NCBI GenBank assembly: GCA_022572865.1
Contig: JACZVB010000071.1
Location: 1-6,936, forward strand
Direction: 5' to 3'
Length of the DNA: 6,936 nt
Origin: Chloroflexota bacterium
Lineage (GTDB): Bacteria > Chloroflexota > Dehalococcoidia > Plut-88900
Shown in pieces: positions 5,362-6,936 of the stretch. Under the pieces are notes generated by a model. It saw only the letters and a list, made by a program, of their open reading frames with translations, searched no databases and was not told the DNA's origin. Made by a program: the position numbers and the translations under genes. Within the stretch, counting starts at the first letter, position 1. Each line of letters starts with the position of its first letter.

Positions 5362-6123
5362 TTGGCTGATTCGACCAGGCTTGACGGACAGGTGGCCATA
5401 GTGACCGGGGCGGCCCGGGGCATAGGCCGCGGTATCGCCCAGGTGCTCGCCGAAGCCGGGGCCACCGTCGTTATCGGCGACCTTCTGGATGCAGGGGGTA
5501 CGGTGGAGGAGATTCGGGCCGGTGGGGGACAGGCGGTTTCGATGGTGATGGACACCAGCAAGCCCGGAGATGCTCGGGCCCTGGTTGACCTGGCCCTCTC
5601 GGAGTTCGGACAGCTGGACATCCTGGTGAACAACGCCGGGATAGACGCCCCCGATGGGAATGTTTGGGACCTGCCCGATGAAGAGTGGCAAAGGGTGATA
5701 GACGTCAACCTGAGCGGCGTCTTTTACTGCTCCAGGGCGGCCCTGCAGCCGATGCTGGAGGCGGGAAAGGGCTGTATCGTCAACATAAGCTCCCAGTCGG
5801 CCCGCCTGGGGACAAAGGGGATGTCGCCGGCCTATAACGCAAGCAAGGCCGGTGTACTGGGCCTGACCATGGCTTTTTCGGCCCAGGTGGCGGACAGGGG
5901 TATACGGGTGAACGCGATCATGCCGGGCCTGGTGGAGTCGAGGGACTTCGGCTGGCCCAAGGATAAACTGGAGGCCAGGACTAAGGAGTACCCCCTGGGG
6001 CTCGGGACACCCAGGGACGTGGGAGAAGCGGTCCGTTATCTGGTCAGTCCCGCGGCCCGGTGGATTTCGGCAACCCACCTCCACATAGCGGGCGGGTATC
6101 AGAAAGGGTCTTCCTGGTTTTAG
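5362..6123 (+). CDS. Short-chain dehydrogenase/reductase (classical SDR, FabG-like)
   Basis: This 253-residue cytoplasmic oxidoreductase is a classical SDR that oxidises or reduces an alcohol/ketone group with NAD(P). Visible signatures are the cofactor loop TGAARGIG (15-22), Asp40 at the end of beta-2 (VVIGD) favouring NAD(H), NNAG (90-93), Asn116 (DVNLSG), Ser144 (NISS), Tyr158 and Lys162 (YNASK), and the PG motif at 188-189. The Ser-to-Tyr distance is one residue longer than in the common pattern. The C-terminal part (IAGGYQKGSSWF) replaces the usual VDGG with IAGG. Length is normal. It starts at TTG with GGAGG 8 nt upstream. It is a single gene, divergent from the hydroxyacid dehydrogenase and convergent with the methyltransferase. 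Many SDRs annotated FabG-like act on sugars, steroids or secondary alcohols; the substrate cannot be assigned here. Confidence 0.92.
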   Translation: MADSTRLDGQVAIVTGAARGIGRGIAQVLAEAGATVVIGDLLDAGGTVEEIRAGGGQAVSMVMDTSKPGDARALVDLALSEFGQLDILVNNAGIDAPDGNVWDLPDEEWQRVIDVNLSGVFYCSRAALQPMLEAGKGCIVNISSQSARLGTKGMSPAYNASKAGVLGLTMAFSAQVADRGIRVNAIMPGLVESRDFGWPKDKLEARTKEYPLGLGTPRDVGEAVRYLVSPAARWISATHLHIAGGYQKGSSWF

Positions 6124-6154
6124 AAAAGGGCCATCCGGGCATGCTTCGGGCCTG
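6124..6154. other. Convergent intergenic gap, SDR/methyltransferase
   Basis: These 31 bases separate two converging genes. GGGCC and GGCC blocks (about 6128-6152) can form only a short, interrupted stem. On the minus strand a CTTTTC run follows it, so a weak terminator for the methyltransferase gene is possible but not convincing. Confidence 0.25.
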
Positions 6155-6817
6155 CTACTTCACCTTGCGGGCCAGTAAGATGCAGGTGGGCACCCCTTTG
6201 GAGTCTATGTAGTACATAACGCCGCCAGGTCTGTCTCCTTCTTTTGGCACCAGCTCCATGCCGGCAGCCCCCAGTGTGCCCAGCAGGGCCTCGGGCTCGT
6301 AGAGCTGGAAAGAGCGGTCGAGATCGTAAATCTTATCGTAAACGGTTGTAACCCCGGTCCCGTTCTTGAAAGTCAGCTGTAGCACTCCCCTGGCCTTCAG
6401 AACCCTGGCAAATTCAGGTAGGGTGACAGTATTCACCGCCTCGGGTGGGATGTGCTGTATCACCGTGGTGCAGATGATGAAATCGAAATAGGCTTCTGGG
6501 AAGTCCAGGGGCTGACTGATATCAGCGAGGGACAACCTTCCATTAAGCTCCGGGTTACGCTCCTCCGCTACCTTAAGGTTCTCCTCCACGGCATCGATGC
6601 CAAGCATATCGTAGCCGCCGTGCAGGAAGCGAAGAATCTCCTTGACCGCAGGCCCGCAACCCGCATCCAGGCCACGGGCGCCGGGAGGGACCATCTCCAG
6701 GAGGCGGGCCCCGACCTTTTCCAGGTCAAGCAGGTCTGCGTGGGAATCCCACCACTCAGCATACTCTCGGGCATGGCGTCTGTAGAATTCGTAGGAATAG
6801 TCCTGGCTTTGGGTCAT
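6155..6817 (-). CDS. Class I SAM-dependent methyltransferase (Methyltransf_11-like)
   Basis: This 220-residue soluble protein has the Rossmann-like methyltransferase core and should transfer a methyl group from S-adenosylmethionine to an unknown acceptor. Motif I is LDAGCGPA (50-57), the ribose-binding acidic residue is Asp75 (GIDAVEEN), the adenine-contact acid is probably Asp99 (LADISQP), and motif IV-like DFIICTTVIQHIP spans 112-124. The N-terminal cap (SYEFYRRHAREYAEWW, about 8-23) is the helix usually seen in small-molecule methyltransferases. A GVLQLTFKNGTG strand follows, then a variable region 155-200 that would hold the acceptor. The ATG has only a weak GGAG at 11-nt spacing. It ends 31 bp from the SDR stop in tail-to-tail orientation. 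No neighbouring gene names its substrate. Confidence 0.87.
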   Translation of the reverse strand: MTQSQDYSYEFYRRHAREYAEWWDSHADLLDLEKVGARLLEMVPPGARGLDAGCGPAVKEILRFLHGGYDMLGIDAVEENLKVAEERNPELNGRLSLADISQPLDFPEAYFDFIICTTVIQHIPPEAVNTVTLPEFARVLKARGVLQLTFKNGTGVTTVYDKIYDLDRSFQLYEPEALLGTLGAAGMELVPKEGDRPGGVMYYIDSKGVPTCILLARKVK

Positions 6818-6936
6818 GGCATTCCGCTCTCCGAGAACGACCTGGAAGCAACTGAAGGGAGCCTGCTACGAGGGGCTCTTCGGGTCGGGCCCATGTTAGC
6901 ACAGTAAAGAGTGACGATGGTCGGCTGTGACGCCTC
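6818..6936. other. Upstream region of the methyltransferase gene, window edge
   Basis: I see no coding region, well-matched promoter or strong hairpin here. The methyltransferase promoter must be in this stretch or beyond the window edge. Confidence 0.4.

Noticed and set aside
5269..6084. 271-codon minus-strand frame opposite the SDR gene
   Set aside because: The plus-strand SDR has all catalytic motifs and a strong ribosome site; the antisense translation is Pro/Gly/Arg/His-rich without motifs.
6452..6907. 151-codon plus-strand frame across the methyltransferase start
   Set aside because: It overlaps the conserved SAM-binding core on the other strand and resembles no protein family I know.

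Overview
The window is GC-rich bacterial DNA with five complete protein genes. All are housekeeping or accessory enzymes; there is no phage, IS transposase, tRNA, rRNA or CRISPR. The gene mix (ferredoxin-type siroheme reductase, DHA2-type MFS pump, D-2-hydroxyacid dehydrogenase, SDR oxidoreductase, small SAM methyltransferase), the monocistronic layout and a GTCATTC...GAATGAC interspersed palindrome would suit an environmental Chloroflexota (Dehalococcoidia/SAR202-like) genome. That placement is an impression, not something the sequence proves.

Layout: 49-1863 (-) siroheme sulfite/nitrite reductase; 1864-2022 (-) its structured 5' leader, driven by a good sigma70-type promoter at 2029-2057; 2145-3626 (-) 14-TM MFS transporter with its own promoter; 3627-4083 a non-coding stretch with an 18-bp hairpin and a ~120-bp imperfect palindromic repeat; 4084-5067 (-) D-2-hydroxyacid dehydrogenase; 5068-5361 a divergent promoter region; 5362-6123 (+) SDR dehydrogenase starting at TTG; 6155-6817 (-) class I methyltransferase, convergent with the SDR; 6818-6936 upstream DNA with no gene seen.

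The most interesting object is the leader of the reductase. It encodes a 16-residue peptide, MNIWMPSDLCSCTCWP, with three Cys codons in five positions. These codons lie just before a set of mutually exclusive stems (1:2, 2:3, 3:4), and the last stem is a perfect 11-bp intrinsic terminator with a T7 tract. This is the architecture of ribosome-mediated transcription attenuation, here apparently sensing charged Cys-tRNA. It fits an enzyme whose active-site motif (R-K-L-K, second Lys) is of the sulfite-reductase rather than the nitrite-reductase type, so the leader and the enzyme independently point to cysteine biosynthesis. The leader ORF begins only a few bases after the predicted transcription start, so it may be translated almost leaderless.

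The other genes each appear to be transcribed separately. No shared pathway can be argued for the transporter, hydroxyacid dehydrogenase, SDR and methyltransferase beyond proximity.
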